Below are positions 63,589 to 64,000 of a stretch of DNA of 64,000 nt, one piece after another. The notes beneath the pieces were generated by a model, which worked only from the letters and a program-made list of their open reading frames with translations, ran no database searches and was not told the origin of the DNA. The translations under genes and the position numbers were made by a program. The DNA lies in contig CM060833.1 of the NCBI GenBank assembly GCA_030762175.1, forward strand, positions 1,738,501-1,802,500, read 5' to 3'. The DNA is from Metallyticus violacea. Lineage: Eukaryota; Arthropoda; Insecta; Mantodea; Metallyticidae. Each line of letters begins with the position of its first letter. The first letter of the stretch is position 1.

Positions 63589-64000
63589 TATTGAAAACGA
63601 AGTGGAATTGACTGAGAATAATGTTCTTTTAGGTTTGAATGGCAATATGAGCAGTTGTTTGCATATAACAAATGAGCATCTGTGCAGAATAAGATGAGTT
63701 TCCTTCATAGCAACAACAAAACAAAAGAGGGAGAAGTGAAAGTAAATGAATAATATTTGCTGTCTTATTTGTTCAATATCTCATCATATAACCCAAGCTG
63801 ATAGATACATTAAAACTTTTATATTAATATTTCAATTCTCTTTCCATTCCCAGAGAAAAAAAGTCACCATTCCATTTGAAAAAAACAAATTGACTTTGAA
63901 ACAACATTTCAAGTATGAGTTAAGGTTGCTATCTTATGTTCCCCTAAGAGCACTTTAAAGTTTTGTTTTTTCTTAACAAATCTTGGTATAATGATTAATT
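63589..64000. other. Unassigned sequence at window edge
   Basis: Includes the 5' flank of the mariner pseudogene and a 70-codon plus frame (63746-63958) with no recognised domain. Confidence 0.4.

Noticed and set aside
1..64000. CRISPR array, bacterial operon, rRNA or retroviral-type LTR element
   Set aside because: Looked for and not seen: no regular spacer repeats, no Shine-Dalgarno-led gene clusters, no rRNA core sequence and no gag-pol-LTR structure.

Overview
The window is nuclear DNA of an animal, most likely an arthropod and probably an insect. It is AT-rich, its one complete gene is split by GT-AG introns, and a short insect-type telomere word (TTAGG) occurs near 985. The complete gene encodes a protein phosphatase 4 catalytic subunit whose C-terminus ([18 protein letters not shown]) is insect-like. 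No bacterial, organellar or viral genes were recognised.

Genes. Only two host loci can be supported. On the + strand, six coding exons between 15642 and 30876 rebuild an uninterrupted 307-residue catalytic subunit of Ser/Thr phosphatase PP4. On the - strand, 14894-14942 is the first coding exon of flotillin-2 (MGNIYTVGPNEALIVSG). The two start codons face away from each other across a 699-bp gap that probably holds a shared, divergent promoter. The rest of flotillin-2 was not found in the 14.9 kb to the left, so its first intron probably runs past the window edge.

Everything else is decayed mobile DNA, often nested. (1) Penelope-like elements (PLEs: reverse transcriptase plus GIY-YIG endonuclease) dominate from 18 kb to 62 kb, in more than a dozen fragments of several subfamilies. 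Many 3' ends carry a hammerhead ribozyme core (CUGANGA, stem II, GAAAC-NN-GUC). Many loci consist of two PLE pieces fused head to head in inverted orientation. (2) Tc1/mariner-superfamily transposons: three Tc1-like, several mariner-like, one nearly whole element with terminal repeats at 42558-44297, and one split pogo/Tigger-like element. (3) At least three tRNA-derived SINE families; the commonest has nine copies, and several copies show target-site duplications. (4) Fragments of non-LTR retrotransposons (LINEs).

Layout. 1-14.9 kb: sparse transposon remnants and unassigned AT-rich DNA, probably flotillin-2 intron. 14.9-15.6 kb: divergent promoter. 15.6-31.2 kb: PP4 gene, with introns 2-5 swollen by PLEs, SINEs and LINE pieces. 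31.2-64 kb: transposon remnants with no host gene recognised, and a pseudogene of an uncharacterised, repetitive arthropod protein family at about 46.6-47.5 kb.

The most interesting signals are the minimal hammerhead ribozymes, two of them in sense orientation inside PP4 introns, and the recurrent head-to-head inverted architecture of the PLE copies.
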